Source of the DNA: Bursaphelenchus xylophilus | Lineage: Eukaryota; Nematoda; Chromadorea; Rhabditida; Aphelenchoididae | Direction of reading: 5' to 3' | DNA length: 64,000 nt | NCBI GenBank assembly: GCA_904066235.2 | Contig: CAJFCV020000005.1 | Location: 5,761,501-5,825,500 of the forward strand | In this document: positions 12,401 through 23,003 of the stretch, in pieces | Position numbering within the stretch: the stretch's first letter is position 1 | Layout of the letters: each line of letters opens with the position of its first letter | The notes under the pieces: model-generated | Told to the model about the DNA's origin: nothing | The model's input: only the letters and a program-made list of their open reading frames with translations | The model's database searches: none | Made by a program: the position numbers and the translations under genes

Positions 12401-15400
12401 AAAAAATGTTTTTTGAAATGTTTTCGCTTCGAGACTTGAAAAAAAGGATTTTTTGTGAAATTTGAATAAAATTTGAAATGTTTTCGCTTCGGGACTTCAA
12501 AAAAGGGATTTTTTGTGAAATTTGAAAAAAAATTGAAATGTTTTCTCTTCGGGATTGGGAAAAAAAAGAATTTTTTGGAAAATTCAACAAAATTTTGAAA
12601 TCTTTTCGCATCGGGAGTAGAAAAAAGGGTGTCTGACTGAATATTAACTGTGGTGCCGCCAGCACTAAAATTTTGTCTAAAACCAATGGTACCACCTGGT
12701 ACTTTTTATAGTACCACGTGTTTTTGGGCTCTACTAAGCACCAAACCATCACCATTACTGCCTTACGGCCAAATTTTCACTTCTCACTAAACAGTACCAG
12801 TTGGTACTATATAGTACCAAGTGTTAAAACGTGTTTTTTGGTTCTACTAAGCACCAAACCAACGCCATTACCGCCTTACGGCCAAATTTGCACCTCGTAC
12901 TAAATAGTACCAGGTAGTACTATTTAGTACCAAGTGTTAAAAATGTGTTTTTTAAGCAGTACTAGGCACCAAAACAACACCATTAACGTCTAAAAGTGTT
13001 ATAAGTCCAAAAAATTTCAACAAGAATCCCTAAAGGTAGTAAAGTAACAGAAACCCAGTTTTCATATTCAGTCAGTTCATACTCAGTCAGCTCGAAAAAA
13101 TTTCTAATTTTATTCAAATTTCACAAAAAAATCCGTTTTTCCAAGTCCCGAAGCGAAAACATTTCAATTTTCACAACAAATCCTTTTTTCCAAGTCCCGA
13201 AGCGAAAACATTTCAAATTTTATTCAATTTTCACAAAAAATCCTTTTTTCCCACCCTCTTCTTTTCCCTTTTTTAGCGGACCATTCCGCACTAGACATGG
13301 CTGGGGGGCCGGGCCGGGCCGAAAATCGCGGCCCGGCCCGGGGGCCGGAAGAGGTCGGCCCGGCCCCGGCCCCCTTCTTTTCTCGGCCCGGCCCGGCCCG
13401 GCCCCCAGGGGGCCGGGCCGGGCCGGGGGCCGACCGGGGGCCGAACTGTAAATATGAACAATGCATTCATTACGAGATATAACACATTTTTTGGGGCTTT
13501 GGTAGTTCAGCCCCCCAGGAAAGATGGTTCAAACCCCCACTGTTTTGTCCATTTTACACCCCCATAATGAACAATTTAGAATAATACAAAAAATGCAAAT
13601 TAGGGTAAAACGACCCCCGGCGTTTTAGCTCAAACCCCCAGTTACCGTCCAAATTCGTTCTTGTGGTTCAGGCAACGACGATCGTAGCCGAGAGAACCCA
13701 ATCCCGAGTAGGCACTTCAGATTGGATGAGGGGGTTTATGCTGGGTCCAGGGGGGGCTGAACTGGACTGGCGGGTTGTACTACCTTAGCCCCCATTTTTT
13801 TGTTATAACAATCGACAATAAATTTTTGAAAAAAAAATTACCAACCATTGCCTATAGTACAAAAAACCCAATCGGTTCTTGGCTCTGCCTTTCTATTTTT
13901 ATTGGCAACCCTAATTTTCGCTTTGAGACTGGGGATTTTAGTTATTGGGGGCCGATTGGGGGCCTGGCGGGGGCCCCCGGTCGGCCCGGCCCGGGGGCCG
14001 GAAGAGGTCGGCCCGGCCCCGGGGCCTTTAAAACTCGTTCGGCCCGACCCGGCCCACTAGCCATGTCTATTCCGCACAGCGGACCTTTCCGTCCAGCGGA
14101 GCTTTCCGCACAGCGGACCTTTCCGTACTCAATCGTTGAAATCAGGTTTTTGACACTAAAATAATGTTTCTCGAAGAAAAAATTATTATTTTCTCGATTC
14201 GAGCTGCGCCCGACCCTTCTCGGCTTGCAGCGACATTTTATACGATGAAACATTTACATTTTCAACATTTTTGCGTTTTACAGAAATATGCTTCATATGT
14301 TTTTTCTGGAAACATTCTAGAAAGAAGCTAGCATCAAAATAGATTTGGAAAAAACACATTTGGACCGAAATGGTTGATGTCGACAGAAGATATACTTGAT
14401 TTTAGATCCAAAATTGACCAAAATTAAAATTTCAATTTCTAAAAATCGATAACAAATCCTATAGTGGTCCGATTCGGACAGTTCTTGGATGTAACAGTAC
14501 TAAGACTCCTCGACTTTAATTTAGGGGTAGTTTCCGACCTACAGCTTGTCACAAAAATTTTAAAAGTGATATGTCAAATGGGGGTATGTTTTAGGACATT
14601 TTTTGTCCTAAGTCCCAAATAACGCTTCGATGGGCTGAACCACTATTATGCCGTTACTCAGTAGGGTACCCTCTTTCATTTTTACCAGTACGTGCCGACT
14701 CGTCCGGAAAGGGTTAACAAAAACGCCTGTGGTTATGATCAATTATTCAGAGATCGGCTACTCCTAGGTGATTTGCTTAAGGCGTTAATGGCATATTTCA
14801 CATTGCAGGGTAGTAAGATCTTGTATCACTACCTCCAATGAGTTCCTTATTACTTTTTCTGAAACAAAAAAGTCGTCCTTGCCGCATAGGGCGTGATTTT
14901 AACGAGAAAAAGAGCGCTGCAAGAATACGAGTTGCTTGGGGGCACACGCCGAATTTGGTGGTAAAATGCATACCCACCGTCCTTGTAGGTCCCTTAATAG
15001 TGTTCTACGATAGCTGAACCATGTCGTTTACTAAAGGAGACTGAGAAAACTTTAGTTATTTTAGGTGATCAGAAAGTTTTGTCCACCAATTTTTGAAAAA
15101 ACCTGCATAACTCGCCTAAGGACAGAGACACGAAAAACAATTTTATGTGGCACATTCTGTCTGTCATGACTAATATACATGCCAAGTTTCAAAGCGATTG
15201 CGTTATACTGACTTGAGATACGGGTGGTCAGAAATTTATGTCCGGGAGTATACTTACAATTAAGCAAAAAGTTACAATCAAAAAATTAAAGTCATTTTCA
15301 AAATCAGCGCCATCGGTCATCCTAATTCTTTTCAGTTTCCCCAATCGTCGCTCTCCGAAAAACAATAAATATATTTACTTTATAAATATACGTTGTTACT

Positions 15401-16598
15401 AAGGCAAGAACTCGAAAACACAGTGTAAATATGATTTGTCCAAAAGTTGTATTTTTGACTTCTTTTCACCAACAAATGTGAAAACTGTCTGAATCTTATC
15501 CGGCTCATTTTACAATTTACAAATTTATTTGTTAAATAAATTTAATCTTGCACATTCCTTCCATTCAAGTAATTTCCGAACAATTTCCAACGATTTGCGT
15601 CCACCCAGAGTCGAACCCGAGACCTGAGATTACTAGTTCTGACCGAAAACCACAGTGGGTTTTCAGAAATCAACTTTTTATGGCCGAAGTGGGTAAAGCT
15701 GTTTTTCCGGTGGACCTTTAGCATAACAGATGCTGACGTAGTGAGCCCAAAATCGCCTTTAAACTTGCCTGATCACGTCTCGTTGTGTTTTCCGCGGCTA
15801 TACAGTCATGAGATTCGCAATAATGCAAAAAGAAGAAGCCGAATCCCATGATGATCACCAGGTATGTGAGATACAATCCAACTCCCAGTAATGGTCGCCA
15901 AATTGGTTCAGGAACTGAACAGGGGCACTGTACTTTTTCGGAATGAATCGGATATCGATTTTTTTAAAATTTTTTGGTTGTTGAGATTTACGCGGGTGTA
16001 GCGAGTGCGTACTACATATGTATGTATTTATAAGATCGACGTGTGAAATTTGCGGTGCAATTTTTGCATTAACTTTGCAAATATTTTCCAAATATTTGCA
16101 CTTTAAGGATATCATTAGAAAAGTAAATTGGTACAAATTGAAGATTGCATGCTTACTGATTTGAGCATACTGTTTAATTTCACCATGTCATCTCTCTCCA
16201 TCGTCAAATACAGAGCTTAAATTTGGATCTTGCACTCTGCGTAAAAATGCCCTACGGGCAAATTTTAAAAATGCAATCATGCCACTCATAAGCACCACAA
16301 ATTTCACACGTTAATCTTATATGTATTTACATATGTGTATTATACATTCACTAGCTAGACCCGCATAAATGCCCACTCCAAAAAATTTTTTTTAAAACCG
16401 GTGTCCGATTCATTTCAAAAAAGTACAGAACGCTGTGAGGGGTTACATTACCACGACTACTAGCTTACCCGGAGGGACATTCTGAAATTCGGCAAAGTAT
16501 GCCTTATCATTGAGAACTTTCTGAAGGATAGTCGTCTCCCCACTCTCAGCCGATCCCATTGAACTTTGATTTTGGTCAGCGCTATCTCCAGCCTTCAT
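9410..16598 (-). CDS. Type II membrane protein with extracellular TSP1-like domain
   Basis: Four exons in consistent phase give 195 aa: 16469-16598 (cytosolic head, starts MKAGDSADQNQ), 15769-15914 (one TM segment, LGVGLYLTYLVIIMGFGFFF, then HYCESHDC), 9580-9759 (Cys-rich ectodomain) and 9410-9541 (VWSDWSPCMVDGRKYRFR, a TSP1-like start, ending QGKRC). The 15769-15914 exon has a perfect GC-type donor (CAG|GCAAGT), and its phase 0 end matches the phase 0 acceptor at 9760. Without this join the TSP1 exons have no start. Alternatively the upstream exon reads through to a stop about 45 bases later, giving a separate protein of about 107 aa. The joining intron is 6.0 kb and filled with nested repeats; intron 1 carries a MITE. 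The function is not known to me. The exons are individually well supported; the join is inference. Confidence 0.55.
11498..11562. repeat. Short tandem repeat of cggaaaggtccgctgtg type
   Basis: Four successive copies of a unit of about 17 bp containing ggaaaggtccgc. Inverted copies occur at about 14070-14125 (ttccgcacagcggacc), so the array is part of the inner arms of the piggyBac-like element. Each unit carries complementary halves (gcgga/tccgc) and could form small hairpins. Confidence 0.7.
12417..12620. repeat. 60-bp tandem repeat with inverted counterpart
   Basis: About 3.5 units of exactly 60 bp, each with ttttcgcttcgggactt and a T/A-rich remainder. The same units occur in inverse orientation at about 13090-13250 (aagtcccgaagcgaaaac). 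The two arrays bracket the 113-bp array as a nested inverted structure inside the piggyBac-like element. Confidence 0.75.
12728..12975. repeat. ~113-bp tandem repeat with palindromic gtactat/atagtac core
   Basis: Two full and one partial unit, each with actaagcaccaaaccaacgc, cttacggcc and a palindromic tggtactatatagtacca segment. It sits at the centre between the inverted 60-bp arrays. No coding potential. Confidence 0.7.
13292..14069. mobile_element. hAT-like MITE with GC-rich ends, 8-bp target duplication
   Basis: Terminal inverted repeats TAGACATGGCT...AGCCATGTCTA, flanked by a perfect 8-bp duplication TTCCGCAC (13284-13291 and 14070-14077). An 8-bp duplication with short ends beginning TA is typical of hAT elements. 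Just inside the ends are runs of ggccgggcc and ggggccggaagaggtcggcc, far more GC-rich than the window. It inserted into the ccgcacagcgg repeat of the piggyBac-like element, so it is younger. No transposase frame. Confidence 0.7.
15591..15659 (-). other. tRNA-like (box B) sequence, probably SINE-derived
   Basis: On the minus strand the segment contains CTAGTAATCTCAGGTCTC followed by GGGTTCGACTC, a box B/T-arm match. It does not fold into a full cloverleaf by eye, so it is better read as tRNA-derived repeat sequence than as a working tRNA. Similar box B sequences occur at 53.3, 54.3 and 60.8 kb. Confidence 0.35.
15927..16435. mobile_element. Inverted-repeat MITE inside intron 1 of the TSP1-like gene
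   Basis: Arms of about 150 bp: tgtactttttcggaatgaat near 15930 matches, inverted, attcatttcaaaaaagtaca near 16410. An inner pair carries cgtgtgaaatttg and its inverse. It occupies almost all of the 15915-16468 intron. A related right end is seen at about 61640-61680. Confidence 0.65.
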
Positions 16599-16856
16599 AC
16601 TTCACACACAACTACCACCGAACGCAATGAAAACACAAATAATATAAATAATTTACTTAAAAATTTATAAAATGATGTTAGTTTACAGTAAACACCGTAT
16701 GAGAGTAATTAAAATAAATTAAAATTGCTGTCGGAAAGATGAAAAAAGTGAAAAGCATGAGGATAAAGAATGTGATTCGGTTACCTAATAAAAACCAAGA
16801 AAAATGTATATTAGAAGGTCAAAGGGTAAGTATAACATGACCTATGAAGAATAGGG

Positions 16857-17628
16857 TTAGTCAATCAAGTTTCCGTTCTGGTCCTTCATACGTCCATTAA
16901 CGTTGGTCTTCACCATGTTCTTGGAGCAACGCTTGGCTCCACTCTGAAGTTGTTCCTGTAATAATTGTGTCTTGTACCACAGATGAATGGCATTCATTCT
17001 ATCTGAAAGCTCGTCAATCTTCTCCACCTGAGTATCATCAGGGGACTCATCAAAGTTTAAGTGGAAATCGATATCGGTTCTTTCTTTCGGGTATCCGGAA
17101 GACCAGTTATTTCTAGGAGTATATCTCATCGAAGGAAAACGTCTTTTCACTGGACTAGCTCGTTTCCCACCCCATCTTGGAGTTTTAGGTGGACTTTGTG
17201 GAACCATGGACAACAGACATCGTCCAATTGCTTGTCTCAGGGCTAAAACAACATGGATAATATAAGCTAATAAAAAGTTAAAACATACCACAAATCTCGG
17301 CGATTGGATTTTTTGCATAAGTTCTAATCTTCCAGTCGTACTTCTTCATGTGTTCCTGCGCGAGGAGACCCACATATCTGTCATGACCTTCATCTTCTGG
17401 TCCACCCACTTCCTTTCCATTTACTTGAACTTGGCCTGATCCCAGAGAAGCGATGACAAAAACTTGAGCGTGTTTCTATACAATTTCATTTCGCATGGAG
17501 CAAAGACACAAACTTACGTTACGAGCAAAACCTCGAAAGGCGTTAGTTGGAGATCGAGTAGAACGGAGAGGACTTTTGAGGACATTTACGTGGACAACAC
17601 GAACTCGTCTGGGTCTCTTTGGTTCCAT
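16857..17628 (-). CDS. Basic, Pro-rich protein, unrecognised
   Basis: Three exons. Exon 1 starts MEPKRPRRVRVVHVNVLK at 17628; a 42-nt intron leads to KHAQVFVIASLGSGQ...; a third exon ends MKDQNGNLID. The product is about 220 aa. It has a very basic N terminus, a central Lys/Arg/Pro-rich part (PQSPPKTPRWGGKRASPVKRR) with several S/T-P sites, and an acidic, possibly helical C-terminal part (DDTQVEKIDELSDRMNAIH). The basic patches and S/T-P sites suggest a nuclear, phosphorylated protein, but that is inference and I do not recognise a family. It is divergent from the NDUFA1 gene, with about 490 bp between starts. Confidence 0.65.
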
Positions 17629-18116
17629 GTTTACGGTGAGTAGAACGGACGAAAGTTTTCCTACCTTCACAGGAAAATTCTCTGCCCAAACACTTCAAAA
17701 ATTCGATCGCGCTGACAGAATAAATGGACGTCCAGAAAGTCATTGCGTGTTCTTTATGTTGTAAAGCGAGTGGTATTGAAGTCTCAGAGTGCAATTTACT
17801 GGTTTAAAACACTGTAATACTTGTTTAAAATACGGTAACTTGTTTCTTTATCTAAAAGGATGACAGAATGCTGTACAAGTTTTAAAAAATTATCCTGTGG
17901 ATAATGTTAAGGCGCTACCTGCAATATAGTGGGCGCAGTTTGCGTGAGAAAATTTCTTTTTTCTGCTTTGCAGAATAAAAGGTATTATAGATTAGAAGTT
18001 TTAATTCTGTTAGTCGTTTAGAAATAATGTACAGTTGCATCTTATATATAGACTTCGCGTACTTTTTTCGGTTTAAAAAAATTTTTGAATTGGTGTTCAT
18101 AACTGTAATTCCAGGG

Positions 18117-18756
18117 ATGTGGTACGAACAGATTTATTCCGGTCTTCTGACTTGGGGGCTTGTTGGAGGAGCTCTCTACTGTTCCGGAGTTTTTAATTAC
18201 ATCGATAATGGCCGTGTTCTTCGCCGCAATACTGCATGCGAGCCAAGGTAAGAATGCGTTTATTTTTTGTTTGAAATCATAGGGCCGAAAGAGCACAGTT
18301 CTTTATATTATTCATCTTCTTTATGAAATTTTTAAAAGTGTAAGGTTTAAAGTAGACCACGTGATGTTGAAACATGGTGTACTGCAATGTCTTGCAAAAA
18401 CGCGAATGCATTTTTGAATGCGGCTTCTTAATATCACACATTATACGGCATTCTTGTTTCCGTCAGACAGAAATTCAGCTTACGTGATTCTGGATAATCA
18501 GATAATGTTTTACCCAATCTCTTTTTATTTGCTGTCCTAAGATCTAACATCAATCGAGAGATCAAAGGCACTTTTTCAAAAGCACTTTTTTCGGAGATTA
18601 AAGTACAAGAAACACAATTTTCGTAGCAATTGACTAGATATTTATTCATTACAAATACAAAAAAATATGTTCAGGATTGGACTCACTAAACGCGACCACA
18701 ACCTCACCGGAAATTATTACAGAATTACTGGTCTGGAGGCCATTCCCGATGAATAG
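18117..18756 (+). CDS. NDUFA1: NADH dehydrogenase 1 alpha subcomplex subunit 1 (MWFE)
   Basis: Two exons (18117-18247 and 18675-18756) encode exactly 70 aa, the length of human MWFE. The protein starts MWYEQIYSGLL (human MWFE starts MWFEILPGL), continues with one hydrophobic segment LLTWGLVGGALYCSGV, and ends with the conserved matrix part RDHNLTGNYYRITGLEAIPDE. MWFE is an accessory subunit of the membrane arm of mitochondrial complex I and is needed for its assembly. An acceptor-like CCAG sits just before the ATG. The second exon lies 427 bp downstream. Its stop converges on a minus-strand gene 125 bp away. Confidence 0.9.
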
Positions 18757-18881
18757 GCAACAAAATATATATATGGTAGTATCTTGTCGTTTGTAATTGA
18801 GTAAAGATTAGACCCGTATATGGCGGCAATAAAGATGACAAGACATTTAAGTTGGGGTCATGAGCAATAAAGAGATCGGAA

Positions 18882-19483
18882 TTAAGCCACGTGAATGGCT
18901 GGGGCGCTGTAATGATAGCGCACTGGCAAGTCGGAGATGCCTGGGGCATTGGAAGATCCTCCTTGGATAACTACGCACTCGGGTTCATCGGGATTAAAGC
19001 AGGTTTGCACATCTGTCTTTATGGTGTCCTCGGCTTTATGAATGGACGGGTACAGAATCTGGGATATAGAGGTCACGGTAAGCTGAAGATATTGTGATTA
19101 ATTTTTGAATGCTTTTGAGTTTTGTCAATGAAGGGAGCCATCTTACTTGTTCATCCTGTTCTGGGACAACACTTAGTTTCTTTGGGTTCATCTTATTCTG
19201 ACCCAATTGTAAATAGAAAGACGATGTTTCAGCAGAACATCGGGCGGCCGTGTTATCTTGGCCACTGTCTTCGCTCTTATTGATAAGTTCCTTACTTTCA
19301 TATGAGGTAGAGCAGGTCGAATTACTAAATCGAAGTAATCGATAATCGGTGGGTACCTTACCTTGACGTCCCATTTAGCCAATCAACCATTTTGTCTGGA
19401 CATGTGGCCATGGACAAAAGCCAGGCGCAGAAGATTGCACAACATACGAATACGATGATGATGATGGCCAACAACTCATTCAT
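18882..19483 (-). CDS. Small single-pass membrane protein, unrecognised
   Basis: Three exons give about 165 aa. The N terminus MNELLAIIIIVFVCCAIFCAWLL is a membrane anchor or uncleaved signal, followed by CPDKMVDWLNG. The rest is polar with scattered Cys and ends YHYSAPAIHVA. Splices are phase-consistent: donor CAAG|GTAAGG with acceptor GATTTAG, and DEQ|GTAAGA with acceptor ATCTTCAG|CTTACC. The last intron also allows an alternative frame ending VPVHS, but the chosen frame stays open longest and ends just before the NDUFA1 stop. No family recognised. Confidence 0.6.
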
Positions 19484-20419
19484 GGTGCCGAGGCCGGTTT
19501 CAGATCAGTGGCGGCTTCACACGCATTGCCGCGGCCAAGCGGACGAAATGATTTTAGTGTTTTGTCGGGGGATTTCGATTCACGAGACCTGAGTCGTATT
19601 CCCCTTCCTCGGTTCCTGACACGACTTTGGCGTTCTGCTGCAAAAGAAAAGGTCTTAGGGTGGATGCGAACAGCCCGAACACGGATCAGCTGTTTGTGCA
19701 ATCCGCGTTAATATGACCAAGACTTATTCTCGGTCGTTTTATAACCGTATAGCGCCTGAGGCCGTCTTAACCCCGACTGATAAGAGACGAGGCAACGATC
19801 ATTTGTTCCAAAAACGCTCAAATATGGCGAGAAATCGGTTTGAAAATTGAGTCTGTGAAATCGCTTGTCATTAATTAGGGAAGTGGTGTAAAAAAGTAAA
19901 AATGGGGAATTTTTACAAACATTACATGATTAAAAGTGGAGAGAATCAATCACATGCACACTCCAATCTATTTTGGAAGACGTAAGTATACCTTTGGGCG
20001 GATTCCCTGGGAAATAAAGTATTGGGAATGGTAAAGAGTAGAAGACCAGTTAATTTTAAAGGATAAAAGTAACTACTAGTTAACAGCAGTTGACTTGAAA
20101 GTCTGTTGAAATTGCGGCTCTTCCTGATTCTTGAGGAAGTAAACAGATTAATGTCGGGATCCCAAAAAACGAATACATGCGGAATTTTGGAGATAAAAAA
20201 TCTTGACCTACAAAATTTACGGCGAAGGCATTTAGAGACGGCCGTGGTGATATTTGCAAAAAATAAACAGATCAATGAAGGGCCTTCCAGAAACAAAACT
20301 CATGTTCTAAACTTTTTTATTGAGCTCTGTATCAAAAACACCGGTGTTTCGAAAGCAAAAAAAACTAGCCGACAGTTGCAAAGCTTTGCAAAAGTCGAAT
20401 CTCAGCACAAGACAATTAA
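19484..20419. other. Intergenic region, no gene seen
   Basis: Upstream of the small membrane-protein gene and downstream of the disordered-protein gene. Open frames up to 116 codons exist but lack start context, splice partners or family features. Probable promoter sequence; no repeat structure noticed. Confidence 0.4.
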
Positions 20420-21961
20420 TCAATAATTAGTGGTGCGTAATTCGCTCGGAAATTGGAAGGCGGAAGTGTATTCTTGGGAATATCTGGGCGCATAGTCGGC
20501 GGACGGATTCCGCGGATGACGGTTTCGACTCTGAAATTATTTTGATTTGTTTGGGAGAGCAGTCATTTCGAGGATTGAGGGATATGACTGATTTGACACG
20601 ATTATGAGGAGGGATAAACAAAACGAGATAACAGACAGAGAGAGGAGCCCTTACCGCAATTCTCTCGGCGGTTTCATCCAGCATTTCACAGGAATCTTGA
20701 AGAATCTTTACGGCCTTTTCAATGGCATCTGGATTTTGATGGGAAGGGATTGATGAACTCAGAGACGTAAAAGTTGGAGTTGATGAAGAGCAATGACTCA
20801 TGGGAGACATTAATGGAGTCCGCCGGGGATGCTCAAACACACTAACGGTCTCTTGTCTCACAGTTCTGAACCTGTCAATGGATGGGAAGGTAGTTTGTTC
20901 AACATGGGAACGGTAAGATCTATGGACGATCTCGGGCCTTTCATAATAAGTCCCTACCATTGGTGGGATCGAAATGTCACCTCCACTGAAAAAAAGAAGT
21001 TATTATTTGGAATTAATCACTTACTCTGCAACAATATAATTTGTTGTCTGGTCTCGAGGGGTTATCGAATGTCGTGGCACACTGATGATAGATGATCTCT
21101 GGGACCCTCCTTGTTTATAATCCTGAGAAATAGACTGTCGATGTTCATATGAATTTGAGTCCCTGGTTGGTGTCAAGAATGAGCTCGCCTCATACGTGAC
21201 AGACTTCCTTGGTTCTTCCTGTCCCAGATTAGAGATGGATGTCCTTTTATCCGTCACAGTCGTCGTTGACGTCTCCGGCGATTTGGAAAGCTTTTGGGTG
21301 CTTAGATTCTCTTCTTTCTGTATAGATACATTAGATTTATTTTCTTCAATTCTTACCATTTTAACGCTTTGATCAATTGGAATTTGGACTGGAGAAAACG
21401 TTGAAACGGTCTTCTTAACATATTTCGATAAGGGCACGAACGGCAGATCATTCTCCTTTCCCAATTTATCCTGAATAAGGGGAGGAATTACTGGAAAGTC
21501 TTCGAATTCTGGGGATGAAATGTTCAGATTGACTCCAGAATCATTCTGGGTTCTCATGTCCTCTTTGTGATAGATCCCTTCCCGAGTACTGTAGATTCGT
21601 TGCTCGTTTATATCAATGTCAAGCTGCTTTATCAATGAGGCCTGGAATTTTTATAGGAATTAATCGTCATCACTTTGCGTGTAAGCACAAGAAAAGTTTT
21701 CCAAGTAGAGACGTTTGATAGAAAAACTTAAAGAAAATTTGCTTGCGGGGATATTCTATCTATTGTGATTAAAGACGGACTACCATATCGATAATTTTAT
21801 ATATTTACCTTCATGACTTCTCCGTTGTCGTGATCTGCCAGAACCAGAACCCCATGAGCGAAGCGAGGCCTTTCTTCCAAATACGGAGCAGAGTCCACCG
21901 CCAGCTGATCTACAAGCCATTCCAGATGCTGTCGAAAGCTTTGCTTGTCAATCTCCAACAT
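20420..21961 (-). CDS. Disordered Ser/Thr/Pro-rich protein, unrecognised
   Basis: Four exons give about 400 aa. Exon 1 starts MLEIDKQSFRQHLEWLVDQ and encodes a short, probably helical domain ending ADHDNGEVMK. A long polar exon follows (NISSPEFEDFPVIPPLIQDK; many S/T-P sites; SISNLGQEEPRKS). The next exon includes SIPPMVGTYYERPEIVHRSY and a helix AIEKAVKILQDSCEMLDETAERIA, and the end is SELRTTNY. The splice from VA to DGGD uses GTAAGT and a strong TTTTTTTCAG. The sequence suggests a scaffold or adaptor with conserved helices at the two ends, but no named family comes to mind. Exon boundaries are moderately sure. Confidence 0.6.
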
Positions 21962-23003
21962 GACCTAAAGCGGAACACAGATCAACAGCTCTTTCCGGGG
22001 AAATACCTAAAAGGACGGGGGGGCGCTTTAGATGGCCGCTGGACAGTCGAGAGAGCGGTTCCCGAGCGCCAGAAACCTTTCGACTCGGTCAGCGCTTTCA
22101 TATCAAGAAGAAACACGCGCGTACAAACAGAAACCGAAAAGTAATAACAGCGGAATAACGACGAAACAAAGCATAATCTTGGGCCTGGAGGCGAGAAGGC
22201 CAAGCAAAAAACCATGAATCAGACGCGTCTTTAGGTCCTGGCGAAGGCGACGGAATCTTGGCTAATTATTATTCAATAAACACCCCAATTCGACGCTCTT
22301 TATCATCGCTGTACACGACGGTGCCTTTTGAAGTCAAAAATCGGATAGCCTTCGTATGTAATGGATCTTATTCATTTTTGCAAAGGAATGCCAAAATTGT
22401 GATATTTATCACACAAACATGTGATGGTTAAATTTTCCAATATTGGATTTGTGCAAACATAAAGGAAGTCATAAAATTCGAAAAATAATCAGTTTTGAAG
22501 CATAAATCAGGAAAACATGACACGGTTCTTCGCTTATTCGTAGTGTGTAACTACGCTGTAGTCAATAACAAATAATTGGCTTGTGCCTACAATAACAAGA
22601 AAGGAACAACAATATGACTTTAGTCTCAGATGAACGACGACTTGTGGTATTCGTAATTAAACCGAACCAAACTTAACTTCACCTCTCCGTATCGTCATAT
22701 GGTGAGGATAATTTGCGCAATAAAAAGTAAAATTTTGGTTTCGTTAATAGAAAAGAAGATGAATTGGAATATCTGGAGATGATCATCGGAGAAGCAGGTC
22801 ACGAAAGCGAAATCTGGAGGTCAGAACGGGTCAAGCGGAAGGGAAAGAGAAAGTCGGGATGACAACGGACGACTGTCAGATGTGACTTGATTACCGCAGA
22901 ATCATTACTTCAGAAGACAGGTTTCCTCTGTCGCTATACTTTGCGCCTCCCCCCTGCCTGGATCCCAAAAAGAGGGAATTGCAACCTCAATGTCGAAAAG
23001 GGT
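21962..23003. other. Intergenic region, no gene seen
   Basis: AT-rich in the middle, with purine-rich stretches near 22750-22870. It is upstream of the disordered-protein gene and downstream of the dynein-light-chain-like gene, both on minus. No convincing frame, RNA gene or repeat seen. Confidence 0.4.

Larger units (their letters stand above)
10819..14713. mobile_element. Non-autonomous piggyBac-like element (TTAA duplication, ~550-bp inverted repeats)
   Basis: The ends are CCCTTTCCGGACGAGTCGGC on the left and its inverse on the right, each immediately flanked by TTAA (10815-10818 and 14714-14717). TTAA target duplication with CCC-type ends is the piggyBac signature. The arms stay nearly identical for about 550 bp (10819-11368 versus 14164-14713). 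The 3.9-kb element has no transposase ORF; the interior is made of tandem repeats and further insertions listed separately. It lies in the large intron inferred for the TSP1-like gene. Confidence 0.75.
9993..15251. mobile_element. Outer degenerate inverted-repeat element hosting younger insertions
   Basis: Sequence near 9993-10190 (starting tatactcccggacatat) reappears inverted near 15060-15251 (ending atgtccgggagtata). Further inverted similarity includes the segment with ttttgtccacc and tgatcac. The arms are about 200 bp and clearly diverged, so this looks like an old inverted-repeat transposon. The younger TTAA element at 10819-14713 sits inside it. No transposase-like frame was seen. Confidence 0.55.

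Noticed and set aside
13224..13485. Pro/Gly/Arg-rich open frames on both strands
   Set aside because: They arise from ggccgggcc repeats at the end of a MITE; not coding.
15855..16136. Minus-strand frame of 93 codons crossing the intron-1 MITE
   Set aside because: It runs across a phase-consistent acceptor and an inverted repeat; the real exon uses another frame.
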